Positions 1 through 5,251 of a stretch of DNA of 17,853 nt are shown one piece after another (the stretch's first letter is position 1; every line of letters starts with the position of its first letter). The DNA is taken from NCBI GenBank assembly GCA_030527565.1, contig JAUNAO010000002.1, positions 16,918 through 34,770 of the forward strand, written 5' to 3'. The notes under the pieces were generated by a model, which saw only the letters and a program-made list of their open reading frames with translations, was not told where the DNA came from and ran no database searches. The DNA is from Candidatus Saccharimonadota bacterium (lineage in GTDB: Bacteria; Patescibacteriota; Saccharimonadia; Saccharimonadales; Saccharimonadaceae). A program made the position numbers and the translations under genes.

Positions 1-758
1 CCGCGATCGGTTCATTCCTTTGTTGCCAGGCTCGTCGTTTACGCTTAAAAGAAACCAAAAAACAAAAGCTCGGCTCTCGTTCAGTTTGCCTAAAATGTAA
101 ACACCAACTCAAATGGTATGATAATATTCCTATTATTTCTTGGCTCATTTTAAGAGGGAAGTGCCGAAAATGCGGCAAGAAGATCGGGGTCCTTGAACTC
201 CTCTCCGAGCTCGGTCTCGCAATTGCCTTTGCTCTCGTCAGTCTCACTTTTAATCCCGTCTCCGCCACCCCTCTTTCCATCGCCATTTTCGTTATTCTGC
301 TTCTGCTAACAATAAGCCTAGGATTTTTGGCTATTTATGACGGCATGTGTGGCGAGCTCCCAGTCTTCGCCTTGACAATTTCGGGAATCTGTGCTATAAT
401 TCTAGTAACCCTAAAAGGATGGGCCAGTTTTGCCATTTCCGGCTTTTCCCCAGAACTCATCTCGGAACCCGTCCTTGCTGCTTTACTTTTCGGCGGCATC
501 TATCTTATCCTCTATAAAATCAGCAAAGGCAAATGGGTCGGCGACGGCGACTGGATTTTAGCCGGCATTATCGGCTTGGCCCTCGGCAGCCCTTGGCTCG
601 CTCTCGTCGCGCTCTTCCTCTCGAATCTCAGCGCCACTCTAGTTATGTACCCCCTCGTCAAAAAACGTAGGAGTCATAAAATCTACTTCGGTCCTTTTCT
701 CGTCCTCGCCTTTGTCCTAACCTACACTTTTGCGGATTTTTTCTTAAGCATGATATAA
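1..758 (+). CDS. pilD: Prepilin peptidase (type IV leader peptidase), 5'-truncated by the window
   Basis: The frame is open from the first complete codon at position 3, so the true start lies upstream of the window. This membrane aspartyl protease cleaves, and often N-methylates, type IV prepilins at the inner face of the membrane. The sequence shows the zinc-binding double CxxC (CLKC then CRKC) around the family signature [17 protein letters not shown]. Hydrophobic segments follow. The first catalytic Asp is in AIYDG (codon 339) and the second is in the GDGD motif (codons 540-549). The C-terminal IYFGPF matches the family's usual ending. A reading from the internal TTG at 327 would lose the zinc motif. 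The stop codon at 756-758 overlaps the -10 box of the next gene, a pseudopilin that is its likely substrate. Identification is confident; the missing part is the N-terminus. Confidence 0.92.
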   Translation, partial: AIGSFLCCQARRLRLKETKKQKLGSRSVCLKCKHQLKWYDNIPIISWLILRGKCRKCGKKIGVLELLSELGLAIAFALVSLTFNPVSATPLSIAIFVILLLLTISLGFLAIYDGMCGELPVFALTISGICAIILVTLKGWASFAISGFSPELISEPVLAALLFGGIYLILYKISKGKWVGDGDWILAGIIGLALGSPWLALVALFLSNLSATLVMYPLVKKRRSHKIYFGPFLVLAFVLTYTFADFFLSMI

Positions 759-759
759 T
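751..759 (+). promoter_or_regulatory. Extended -10 promoter (TGA-TATAAT) for the pseudopilin gene
   Basis: TATAAT lies at 754-759, preceded by TGA at 751-753. It ends 6 nt before the ATG at 766, so transcription is predicted to begin at or next to the start codon. No Shine-Dalgarno sequence fits in the 6-nt gap. The box overlaps the stop codon of the upstream prepilin peptidase gene. Confidence 0.7.
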
Positions 760-765
760 AAAACT

Positions 766-1515
766 ATGAAAAAGAAAGTGGGCGATACTCTTATTGAAGT
801 TACCCTCGCGATTGGGATTTTTTCCATGGTCGCAATTACCGTCGCTTCCGTCGTCAACGGCAGCACTTCTTCGGCTCAGGTTGCGCTCGAAACAACCGTT
901 ACTCGCGAACAAATTGACGCCCAAGCCGAGGCCCTCCGCTTTATCCATAATTCCTACATCGCTGGCAATGCCGCTAATGAGACGGGCGACGACGCCTATT
1001 TAAATCTTTGGAAGGAAATCACCAGCCACGCAAAAGATCGTGGCGAATCGCTCGAATATAATCCAGCCACATGCGCCGAAATTTATGATAATAAAAATAA
1101 TTTGATGAGCCAGGGCGCTTTCGTAATCGACATCAACAACATCGCAAAAGTCGGGACCATCGATCCAGACCAGCTAATCATCACTCCGACTAACGATAAC
1201 GGTACAAATAAATTCTTTGCTGCCGCGACCTACCCAAGGCTCGTTTATTCTGGACAAGCAAGTAGCACTGGCGGAGATGATGCTCTGCTCGGCCAGGGAA
1301 CTGGAACTAAACTCGAACGAGTCGAAGGTCTTTTTATTGTTCCGTTCAAGGACCAAAGAAGCACTTCCGTCGTCGAAAATGGCACAGTCAATCCAAGCAA
1401 AGCCGCCTACTATGATTTCTACATTCGCTCTTGCTGGTACGGCCCAGGCGCCGATCGCCCGTCAACCATCTCGACCGTCGTTCGCCTCTACGACCCAAAT
1501 ATCGGCGAATATTAA
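766..1515 (+). CDS. Type IV pseudopilin-like protein with class III signal peptide
   Basis: This 249-residue protein begins with a short basic leader and the motif KKKVG|DTLIEV, followed by a hydrophobic helix at about residues 9-32. That is a type IV prepilin N-terminus: Gly6 at -1, cleavage after it, and Glu11 at the conserved +5 position. The +1 residue is Asp rather than the usual Phe or Met. The rest is a soluble domain with no recognised family, plausibly a minor pilin exposed outside the cell. It sits 7 nt behind the prepilin peptidase gene, which should process it. The ATG at 766 is chosen because the leader directly follows it and the extended -10 ends 6 nt upstream, predicting a leaderless mRNA. 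The class is clear; which pilin it is cannot be said. Confidence 0.85.
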   Translation: MKKKVGDTLIEVTLAIGIFSMVAITVASVVNGSTSSAQVALETTVTREQIDAQAEALRFIHNSYIAGNAANETGDDAYLNLWKEITSHAKDRGESLEYNPATCAEIYDNKNNLMSQGAFVIDINNIAKVGTIDPDQLIITPTNDNGTNKFFAAATYPRLVYSGQASSTGGDDALLGQGTGTKLERVEGLFIVPFKDQRSTSVVENGTVNPSKAAYYDFYIRSCWYGPGADRPSTISTVVRLYDPNIGEY

Positions 1516-1517
1516 TA

Positions 1518-1526
1518 TGTTATAAT
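1518..1526 (+). promoter_or_regulatory. Extended -10 promoter (TGT-TATAAT) for the xer gene
   Basis: TGT at 1518-1520 and TATAAT at 1521-1526 end 6 nt before the ATG at 1533. The box lies just after the pseudopilin stop codon. There is no Shine-Dalgarno sequence in the gap, so the message is predicted to be leaderless. Confidence 0.7.
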
Positions 1527-1532
1527 TAGGTT

Positions 1533-2471
1533 ATGTATATTTCCGATCTTATCGAGGATTTTCTTGAACATCTCGAAATCGAGAGTGGTCGTTCAAAGCG
1601 CACGATCGAAAATTATCGCCTTTATCTTGAGCGTTTCTTGAATCTTTCAGAAGAAATTTTAGGCAAAGATGCGATTAAACCATCTGACATCGATCGTGAA
1701 CTGCTCAGAAAATACCGCCTGAATTTAAATCGCTACGGCTCGGAGAATGGCAAAGAGGATTTAAAAACCATCACTCAGGCTTATCATTTGATCGCCTTGC
1801 GTGGTTTCTTAAAATATCTTGCTCGTCGTGAGATTAAATCTCTCGACCCGTCCCTTATCGACCTCCCGCACATTGTTCGTAAGCAAGTAACTTTCCTCCA
1901 TTTCGATGAAGTTGAAGAAATGCTGAACGAGATCGATACTTCGACCGAATCCGGTCTTCGTGATCGCGCAATCATCGAACTTTTATATTCTGGCGGGCTT
2001 CGTGTTTCTGAGCTAGTTGGTCTAAATCGCGATTCAATTAATCTCGATCGTCGCGAATTCGTTGTTCGCGGAAAGGGAAGCAAAGATCGCCCAATTTTCA
2101 TTAGCAAATCTGCTGCTGCTCGCGTTGCCGATTATCTCGATGCTCGCACCGATTCGCTCCCAGCTCTTTTCCTGAATAACTCAAATAATCTTCAATCTGT
2201 CGACACCTCGGGCAATTATCGCCGCATCACAACTCGCTCAGTTGCGCGTATTGTTGAAAAATACGCTCGTCTTGCCGGAATCACAAAACACGTTTCTCCT
2301 CACACCCTTCGCCATTCTTTCGCGACCGATCTTCTAATGAATGGTGCCGACATCCGCTCCGTCCAGTCCATGCTCGGTCATGCCGACATTAGTACAACCC
2401 AGATCTACACCCATGTTACCGATGCTCATCTTCGCGATATTCATGAGAGATTCCATTCCGAAACCAAGTAA
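1533..2471 (+). CDS. xer: Tyrosine recombinase of the XerC/XerD type
   Basis: The 312-residue protein has the expected two-domain layout: an N-terminal SAM-like core-binding domain (about residues 1-105) and a C-terminal catalytic domain (about 115-310). All catalytic positions can be read: R157 in GGLRVSEL, K181 in GKGSKDR, H257 and R260 in HTLRHSFA, H283 in LGHADIS and the nucleophile Y292 in IYTHV. The length is typical of Xer proteins that resolve chromosome dimers at dif. Only one Xer is visible here and the motifs do not separate XerC from XerD, so it may act alone as in other single-Xer systems. A 28-bp palindrome starts 6 nt after the stop and may be its site. The ATG at 1533 is supported by the extended -10 six nt upstream. 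Confidence 0.93.
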   Translation: MYISDLIEDFLEHLEIESGRSKRTIENYRLYLERFLNLSEEILGKDAIKPSDIDRELLRKYRLNLNRYGSENGKEDLKTITQAYHLIALRGFLKYLARREIKSLDPSLIDLPHIVRKQVTFLHFDEVEEMLNEIDTSTESGLRDRAIIELLYSGGLRVSELVGLNRDSINLDRREFVVRGKGSKDRPIFISKSAAARVADYLDARTDSLPALFLNNSNNLQSVDTSGNYRRITTRSVARIVEKYARLAGITKHVSPHTLRHSFATDLLMNGADIRSVQSMLGHADISTTQIYTHVTDAHLRDIHERFHSETK

Positions 2472-2476
2472 TTTAA

Positions 2477-2504
2477 AAGTTATGAGACAAGTGTCTCATA
2501 ACTT
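2477..2504. repeat. 28-bp palindrome with 6-bp centre, candidate dif-like Xer site
   Basis: The outer 11-bp arms AAGTTATGAGA (2477-2487) and TCTCATAACTT (2494-2504) are perfect reverse complements around the centre CAAGTG. Pairing extends to 13 bp if the two outer bases of the centre on each side are included. The 11-6-11 plan is that of a Xer recombination site, and the element lies directly downstream of the xer gene. No T-run follows on either strand, so it is not a normal intrinsic terminator. An operator for the next gene is the main alternative. Confidence 0.5.
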
Positions 2505-2577
2505 CAGGAATTAGAAATCTAAAACAAATATCTCGTGATAAACTTTTCTCATGTGGAGGGGAAAGGATAGTTTTTGA

Positions 2578-3216
2578 GTGCTTAAAATTGTGATTTTTGA
2601 TGTTGGCTATGGCGGCGAAGTTTTTGCCGATCGGCTCGAAGAAGAATTAGGGATAGTAGATGTCATTCGTGTGATCGACTGGCGCAATGCTGCAGCGGCT
2701 TTGTCTGGCTCACACCAAATCCGCCAAGTCGCCGAAGCTGCGCTCCGCCCCTACATCGGTCGTGTCGATCTCATTTTTCTCGCCAACCATCTCCTCTCAA
2801 CAACTAGCCTTAGATATTTCCGTCGCCATTATAAAAACCAAGCCTTTCTTGGTTTCGAAATTCCGGTTTTTAAAACTACCCGCAAAACCCTAGTTTTAAC
2901 TACAAAAGCCCTCTCGAAAACTTTCTCTTTCCAATACGCGACTAGCTGTTTCAAAAATAAAGAAACTCTCTTGCTCGATCATTGGACTAGCAAAATCGAC
3001 GATGGGGAATTAACTCTCGCCGATATCAAACAAGCCTTACAATCTCCCGCCGAAATCCTCGTCCTCGCAAATTCGAATTTTAGCGACCTAAAAACCATGT
3101 TTAAAACCGCCGTCCATCAAAATATTAAAATTCTCGATTCCCATGATTCCGCAATCCGGGACATTTGCAAAACTTTAAAATTACGCGGCGGAATCGGCCG
3201 ACGGAAGAAATCTTAA
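2578..3216 (+). CDS. Asp/Glu racemase-fold protein lacking both catalytic cysteines (MurI-like, degenerate)
   Basis: The 212-residue product can be aligned by eye end to end with glutamate racemase. The N-terminal VIFDVGYGG matches the family's DSGVGG segment. LIFLANHLLS (66-74) sits where the first catalytic motif ACNTA belongs, LVLTTKALS where the T-S motif belongs, and LVLANSNFSDL (161-171) where GCTHYPIL belongs. Both catalytic Cys are replaced (Ala69 and Asn165), and the His of the second motif is Asn167, so racemase activity is unlikely. The protein is also about 50 residues shorter than usual MurI. The start is GTG at 2578, in a frame with no better in-phase ATG. A weak -10 (GATAGT, 2566-2571) ends 6 nt before it, and a GGAGGGGAAAGGA stretch lies a little further upstream. 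Its role is unknown; a binding or regulatory function is possible. Confidence 0.6.
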   Translation: MLKIVIFDVGYGGEVFADRLEEELGIVDVIRVIDWRNAAAALSGSHQIRQVAEAALRPYIGRVDLIFLANHLLSTTSLRYFRRHYKNQAFLGFEIPVFKTTRKTLVLTTKALSKTFSFQYATSCFKNKETLLLDHWTSKIDDGELTLADIKQALQSPAEILVLANSNFSDLKTMFKTAVHQNIKILDSHDSAIRDICKTLKLRGGIGRRKKS

Positions 3217-3232
3217 ATCTCGGGAGTGAGTA

Positions 3233-3241
3233 TGTTATAAT
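3233..3241 (+). promoter_or_regulatory. Extended -10 promoter (TGT-TATAAT) for ndk
   Basis: TGT at 3233-3235 and TATAAT at 3236-3241. Unlike the leaderless promoters here, the ATG lies 17 nt downstream. The short leader carries a strong Shine-Dalgarno sequence AAAGGAGA at 3247-3254. Confidence 0.7.
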
Positions 3242-3258
3242 AGCAGAAAGGAGAACAA

Positions 3259-3774
3259 ATGGCAAATAAAGAAGATTTTATTCAACGCAGCCTGGTCGTT
3301 TTAAAACCAGACACCGTCCAACGTGGTATTGTTGGTGAAATTATCCAGCGTTTCGAACGCGTCGGTCTTAAAATCGTCGCGATGAAAATGGTCATGCCAG
3401 ACGAAAAACTTTATCGGATGCACTACGAAGACATCGGTCAGATGATCACTCGCCGTGGCGAACAAGTTTTCCGCTACAATGTTGAGTATATGATGACTGG
3501 TCCAGTTATCGCGATGGTGCTCGAGGGTATCGAGGCTGTCCCGCTCGTTCGCAAGATTGTTGGCCCAACCGAGCCAAAATCTGCTGAAATGGGTACGATT
3601 CGTGGCGATTTCTCGCACATGAGTTTCGGCTATTCGGACGCGAAGGGCGTTGGCGTGCCTAACCTCGTCCATGCTTCGGGTAACCCTGAGGAAGCGAAGA
3701 AGGAAATCGATCTTTGGTTCAACGCGAACGAGCTCTACGATTACTCCGATCTCCGCGAAAAATATACTCGCTAA
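3259..3774 (+). CDS. ndk: Nucleoside diphosphate kinase
   Basis: This cytosolic enzyme moves the gamma phosphate from ATP to other NDPs through a phospho-histidine. The family motifs are present in order: VVLKPDTVQRG near the N-terminus, MTGPVIAMVLEG (79-90), VGPTEPKSAEMGTIRGDF (101-118) and NLVHASGNPEEA, where H138 is the catalytic His. The protein is 171 residues, longer than the usual 135-150. It has an insertion between GTIRGDF and NLVHAS and an extended C-terminus, as in some archaeal and CPR forms. The canonical HGSDS is HASGN here. The start is fixed by AAAGGAGA five nt upstream. A terminator hairpin follows 8 nt after the stop, so the gene is probably monocistronic. Confidence 0.95.
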   Translation: MANKEDFIQRSLVVLKPDTVQRGIVGEIIQRFERVGLKIVAMKMVMPDEKLYRMHYEDIGQMITRRGEQVFRYNVEYMMTGPVIAMVLEGIEAVPLVRKIVGPTEPKSAEMGTIRGDFSHMSFGYSDAKGVGVPNLVHASGNPEEAKKEIDLWFNANELYDYSDLREKYTR

Positions 3775-3782
3775 GAGAAACA

Positions 3783-3809
3783 AAAAAGGTAGCCTTCGGG
3801 CTACTTTTT
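3783..3809. terminator. Bidirectional intrinsic terminator between ndk and tRNA-Arg
   Basis: GTAGCC (3789-3794) pairs with GGCTAC (3799-3804) around a stable TTCG tetraloop. A run of T follows on the plus strand (3805-3809). On the minus strand the stem is followed by a run of T (complement of 3782-3787). It can therefore end both ndk and the tRNA that points toward it. Confidence 0.85.
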
Positions 3810-3811
3810 GT

Positions 3812-3887
3812 TGGTGACTCGGGTGCGAGTCGAACGCACAACCTCTTCCTTAGGACGGAATTGCTCTATCCATTGAGCTACCGAGCC
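3812..3887 (-). tRNA. tRNA-Arg (anticodon CCU)
   Basis: A 76-nt cloverleaf on the minus strand, with CCA encoded in the DNA. The acceptor GGCTCGG pairs with CCGAGTC, including one G-U pair. The D stem is GCTC/GAGC. The anticodon loop GTCCTAA places CCT at 34-36 after the conserved T33. The T arm is GTGCG-TTCGACT-CGCAC, the discriminator base is A, and there is one A-G mismatch at the top of the anticodon stem. It reads AGG, rare in the resident genes but common in the IS transposase. The structure is complete. Confidence 0.95.
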
Positions 3888-3894
3888 GTAGTTA

Positions 3895-3910
3895 TGTTAT
3901 AATTATACCA
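3895..3910. promoter_or_regulatory. Shared bidirectional extended -10 promoter: SurA-like gene (+) and tRNA-Arg (-)
   Basis: The perfect palindrome TATAATTATA (3898-3907) offers TATAAT on both strands. On the plus strand it is preceded by TGT and ends 6 nt before the ATG at 3910. On the minus strand it is preceded by TGG and ends 14 nt before the tRNA 5' end at 3887. The minus-strand extended motif uses the A of the opposing start codon. Confidence 0.65.
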
Positions 3911-4932
3911 TGAAACTATTCCGGAAAAAAGTCGAGAAGCAAACCGAACAAGAGAAGGTTAACCAGCGTCGCGAGGAAGTGCTTGCCGCGGGGCGTAAGT
4001 TTAAATATCCTCTGCAATGGACAAAACATCGCATTGTGATTAACACGATTTTAATTTCGACTATCGTTGTTGGTATTTTGGCGACTGCCGGCTGGCTCGC
4101 ATTGTATAAGTTCAATATGACCGACGACATGCTTTACCGGATTACGAAAATTGTTCCAGTCCCAGTCGCTTCGGTCGACGGTATAAACGTCCGCTTTTCG
4201 GATTATTTAATGCTTTATTTGAGTAGTACGAATTCGATAGAACGCCAATCTAGCACAACGGACGAAGAATCTCTCGAAGTTTTACATTCGCAATATATGA
4301 CAACTGCGCTGAGTGAAGCTGAGAAATATGCTTACGCCGAAAAAATCGCGAAAGAACAGGGAATTACCGTTACGGATGAAGAAGTCACCGCTGAGTTTGA
4401 TCGCCATCGTAACATCGGCGGTATTGAACGCAAAGAAGAAAGTTTTTTGAAAGTCATTGAGGACAATTTTGGACTCAACAAATCTGAATATCGCCGGATC
4501 CTTTATCTCGGCTTAGTCCGCGCGAAAGTCGAGATGGCAATTGATGAAAATGCAAATATGCTCGCGAATAAAGTCGAGTCATTACTCGCCGGAAATGGCG
4601 GAGATTATACGGCTGTTGCGAATGCTTTGGGCGACAAGATTCAATACGAGGAAACCGCCGGTATGGTCAGCAGCCAGAATATCGATGGCGGCCGCGCTTC
4701 CGAGGCAATTAAACTTGAGGAAGGCGGACAAAGCGGACGATTTATCTCGTTGAACGGCGACGGCTATTACTTTGTGAAACTAATTGCAAAAACCGAAACC
4801 GAAGTCAACTTCGTTTCGATTAAGGTCCCATTTACCGAATTCGAATCGCGCTTCGCCGCTTTGAAAGACGAAGGCAAAGTCTCCGAATTTATCACCATCC
4901 CTGCTCCGGAGCAAGACGGAACTGGGGAGTAA
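3910..4932 (+). CDS. Membrane-anchored SurA/PrsA-like foldase (peptidyl-prolyl isomerase-like)
   Basis: The 340-residue protein has a basic cytoplasmic N-terminus (1-41), one transmembrane helix (about 42-66) and a large extracytoplasmic part. After the helix comes VPVPVASVDGINVRFSDYL, typical of SurA-type N-terminal chaperone domains, then a long helical stretch (about 105-215). A segment at about 220-325 has the order of a parvulin domain: a gated helix, GG-rich turns and FISLNGDGYYFVKLI. The isomerase residues are not clearly conserved, so it may act only as a chaperone for exported proteins. It is divergent from tRNA-Arg and appears to be monocistronic. The extended -10 six nt before the ATG predicts a leaderless message. 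The family call is from overall pattern; the topology is clear. Confidence 0.65.
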   Translation: MKLFRKKVEKQTEQEKVNQRREEVLAAGRKFKYPLQWTKHRIVINTILISTIVVGILATAGWLALYKFNMTDDMLYRITKIVPVPVASVDGINVRFSDYLMLYLSSTNSIERQSSTTDEESLEVLHSQYMTTALSEAEKYAYAEKIAKEQGITVTDEEVTAEFDRHRNIGGIERKEESFLKVIEDNFGLNKSEYRRILYLGLVRAKVEMAIDENANMLANKVESLLAGNGGDYTAVANALGDKIQYEETAGMVSSQNIDGGRASEAIKLEEGGQSGRFISLNGDGYYFVKLIAKTETEVNFVSIKVPFTEFESRFAALKDEGKVSEFITIPAPEQDGTGE

Positions 4933-4950
4933 ACATAGACTTTTAGATTT

Positions 4951-4978
4951 TTGAAGGTGGGGGTTGAAAATGTATTAT
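4951..4978 (+). promoter_or_regulatory. Possible promoter at the start of the 4933-5251 intergenic region
   Basis: TTGAAG (4951-4956) and TATTAT (4973-4978) are spaced by 16 nt. Downstream are small hairpins, GCTGG/CCAGC (4982-4986/5000-5004) and a bulged GG-ATTAA/TTAAT-CC pair (5013-5020/5036-5042). No reading frame starts here. This is a weak call: it could be the start of a longer form of the RNA described next. Confidence 0.3.
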
Positions 4979-5044
4979 CATGCTGGTTCAAACTCTCCGC
5001 CAGCCAAGTTGGGGAATTAAGCAGTTCACAAGATTTTAATCCTA

Positions 5045-5053
5045 TGTTACAAT
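5045..5053 (+). promoter_or_regulatory. Extended -10 promoter (TGT-TACAAT) for the structured RNA
   Basis: TGT at 5045-5047 and TACAAT at 5048-5053. Initiation six to seven nt downstream falls at 5059-5060, exactly where the 14-bp closing stem of the structured RNA begins. Confidence 0.55.
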
Positions 5054-5058
5054 TATAT

Positions 5059-5218
5059 TGCTTTAAACTTCAAAAACTACGAACTGGCTTTTTTACGGTA
5101 TGACCTTAAAGCTGTTTTTCCGATTCATAAATGGGGCACTCGCACCAGTTGGATCGGAAAGACCAGTCTGTAGGATATGAAGTTTAAAGCACTCATAGCG
5201 AGTGCTCCATTTGTTTTT
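5059..5218 (+). ncRNA. Candidate structured RNA of about 160 nt, unknown family
   Basis: The 5' end (5059-5072) is perfectly complementary to 5178-5191, a 14-bp closing stem. After a 4x4 internal loop, 5077-5087 pairs with 5163-5173 (11 positions: nine Watson-Crick, one G-U, one A-C mismatch). Inside lies a junction with two arms. The first is a small hairpin built on GGT/ACC and TTTA/TAAA (about 5092-5108). The second is a 10-bp stem, 5115-5124 with 5153-5162, carrying a 28-nt loop. A terminator hairpin follows (5188-5206), then TTTGTTTTT. A promoter sits at the predicted 5' end. I could not match it to 6S, SRP, RNase P or tmRNA. It may be an independent small RNA or a leader controlling the repeat-protein gene downstream. 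Confidence 0.6.
5188..5218 (+). terminator. Intrinsic terminator at the end of the structured RNA
   Basis: AGCACTC (5188-5194) pairs with GAGTGCT (5200-5206) around a 5-nt loop, followed by a T-rich tail ending TTTTT at 5218. Its 5' arm overlaps the last four bases of the RNA's closing stem. Its 3' arm can instead pair with the loop at 5129-5143. Confidence 0.6.
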
Positions 5219-5251
5219 AGGGACACTCCGAATATATAATATAGGAGGTTT

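Noticed and set aside
2477-2504. Rho-independent terminator for xer
   Set aside because: The palindrome is followed by CAGGAATT on the plus strand and lacks a T-run on the minus strand.
3301-3783. 160-residue minus-strand open frame opposite ndk
   Set aside because: It lies antisense to a certain ndk gene, has no promoter or ribosome site, and its composition is that expected of a reverse-strand shadow.
4984-5000. TTCAAAC as a tRNA or tmRNA T loop
   Set aside because: The flanking 5-nt segments (GCTGG and TCTCC) do not pair as a T stem and no acceptor stem is present.
5059-5191. A MITE with 14-bp terminal repeats
   Set aside because: No target duplication flanks it, and the promoter and terminator positions fit an RNA gene better.
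5059-5218. Assignment of the structured RNA to 6S, SRP, RNase P or tmRNA
   Set aside because: A GGAA occurs at 5156-5159 but the SRP helix-8 pairing is absent. There is no tmRNA tag, no RNase P core motif, and the 14-bp perfect closing stem with inner junction does not clearly fit 6S.
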